A stretch of DNA of 64,000 nt from Prostheceraeus crozeri (Eukaryota > Platyhelminthes > Polycladida > Euryleptidae), in the NCBI GenBank assembly GCA_907163375.1, contig CAJQUW010006818.1:1-64000 (forward strand), written 5' to 3'. Both the position numbers and the translations under genes were made by a program. The notes below the pieces were generated by a model, which was given only the letters and a program-made list of their open reading frames with translations, did no database searches and was not told the DNA's origin. This document shows positions 63,306-64,000 of the stretch, piece by piece (the stretch's first letter is position 1; the number at the start of each line of letters is the position of its first letter).

Positions 63306-64000
63306 CGAATCCATCTCAGTGGTCATACCTAAACACTGTCCAGAAGTATTGTTCCTCTAGCTGTTTGTGTTTAGATCTTTAGAAATGAAAATGCTTATTA
63401 TACCTGAGCGCAATATGTCATCTGCCTCTATGTATGCTGTTTGTCAGATTCAGTCGGTGAAAGAATTAAAGATATTGGTTGTCACCTTTTTTAAAGATCT
63501 CAAATCAAGAGCGGTCACTTTGATGACATCCTCAAGAAAGAGAATCGATGATTGCACACAATAAGAGTTTTTAGAAAATTCATCTTTAGGCATCAAATTG
63601 ATTACCGGTGCATGTCAAAGCCTTATCCGCAGTCCTCTAGTGTTTGCAGCGCCCTAGTTTGTTGGATCCTCGATTGACATTGACTCACGCCTCTTGGCCC
63701 TTCTCAAAAGGTGTCGTAATATTACAAATGGGCAGACTGCCATTGCACAAACTTCCTTAGTTGCAAGCGAACGCAGTCTCAATGTTTCTACCAGACTGTT
63801 CACATCGGCCGAAAATAACCCCGCCCACCTGCCTCATGTACCTTTCCCTGACCAAGATCCAATAAGCTAAGTGTCGAACACTGCAATACAACCCGACGTC
63901 AACAAAGTTTCCCTGTAATTATGTCCATTTATCTGAATGAAATGCTCCACTGTCATGTTGCAGCTTTTTATAATTGCTTGCTGTATTAGTAGTCCATCGA
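63306..64000. other. Unassigned right edge
   Basis: No gene or repeat is recognised. If PYROXD2 is intact, its 5' exons lie beyond this edge. Confidence 0.4.

Noticed and set aside
1-64000. Retroviral, LTR-retrotransposon or Polinton coding sequence
   Set aside because: No capsid, protease, integrase, envelope or protein-primed polymerase motifs were seen. The paired terminal repeats at 35220-36021 and 38616-40760 are Penelope-type.

Overview
The window is animal nuclear DNA, most likely from a marine invertebrate. It is AT-rich and gene-poor, its introns follow GT-AG rules, one interrupted conserved metazoan gene is present, and at least seven kinds of transposable element fill the rest. 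The species cannot be named from the sequence. No tRNA, rRNA, CRISPR array or bacterial-style operon was seen.

Host genes. (1) The 3' two-thirds of PYROXD2, a mitochondrial FAD-dependent oxidoreductase of the phytoene-desaturase type, lies on the minus strand as ten exons from 56388 down to 37935. The N-terminal FAD-binding exons are not found, so they should lie beyond the right edge, and everything right of 56388 is probably intronic or upstream. One 49-nt exon (51908-51956) is a base short of the expected frame. (2) A C-type-lectin-domain exon on the plus strand (8426-10169) is split by a Tc1 transposon. Without the transposon and one target duplication, the lectin frame closes exactly.

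Layout. 1-1570: almost pure G/T low-complexity DNA. 2361-3330: imperfect ~300-bp tandem repeat. 8535-12462: two Tc1 copies of one family. 14440-15892: a mariner-like element. 16060-22440: two decayed copies of one LINE family, with a hAT transposon (19239-21349) beside or inside the second. 23866-24480: tandem units of about 138 bp that look like decayed coding repeats. 25400-32606: a nest in which a Penelope-like element (13-bp target duplication) sits in a CR1-like LINE, which in turn appears to sit in an R4/Dong-type LINE with a restriction-like endonuclease. 35220-36021 and 38616-40760: two Penelope-like elements, each preceded by an inverted copy of its own 3' end. Introns of PYROXD2: a mariner-derived 600-bp element, a 2.3-kb hAT with a perfect 8-bp target duplication and LINE pieces inside, several fold-back elements, and hAT remnants. 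57843-59420: a (TA)n tract, another Penelope end and a LINE fragment. 59440-63305: a dispersed repeat interrupted by 3.4 kb, with a TA-flanked MITE inside.

The most interesting pattern is a hammerhead-ribozyme-like core, found seven times (five different sequences), six of them at Penelope-like ends and one alone. Each has CTGANGA, then a hairpin, then GAAA, then a very short self-complementary helix III, which suggests ribozymes that work as dimers. All five also carry one extra nucleotide before helix II.
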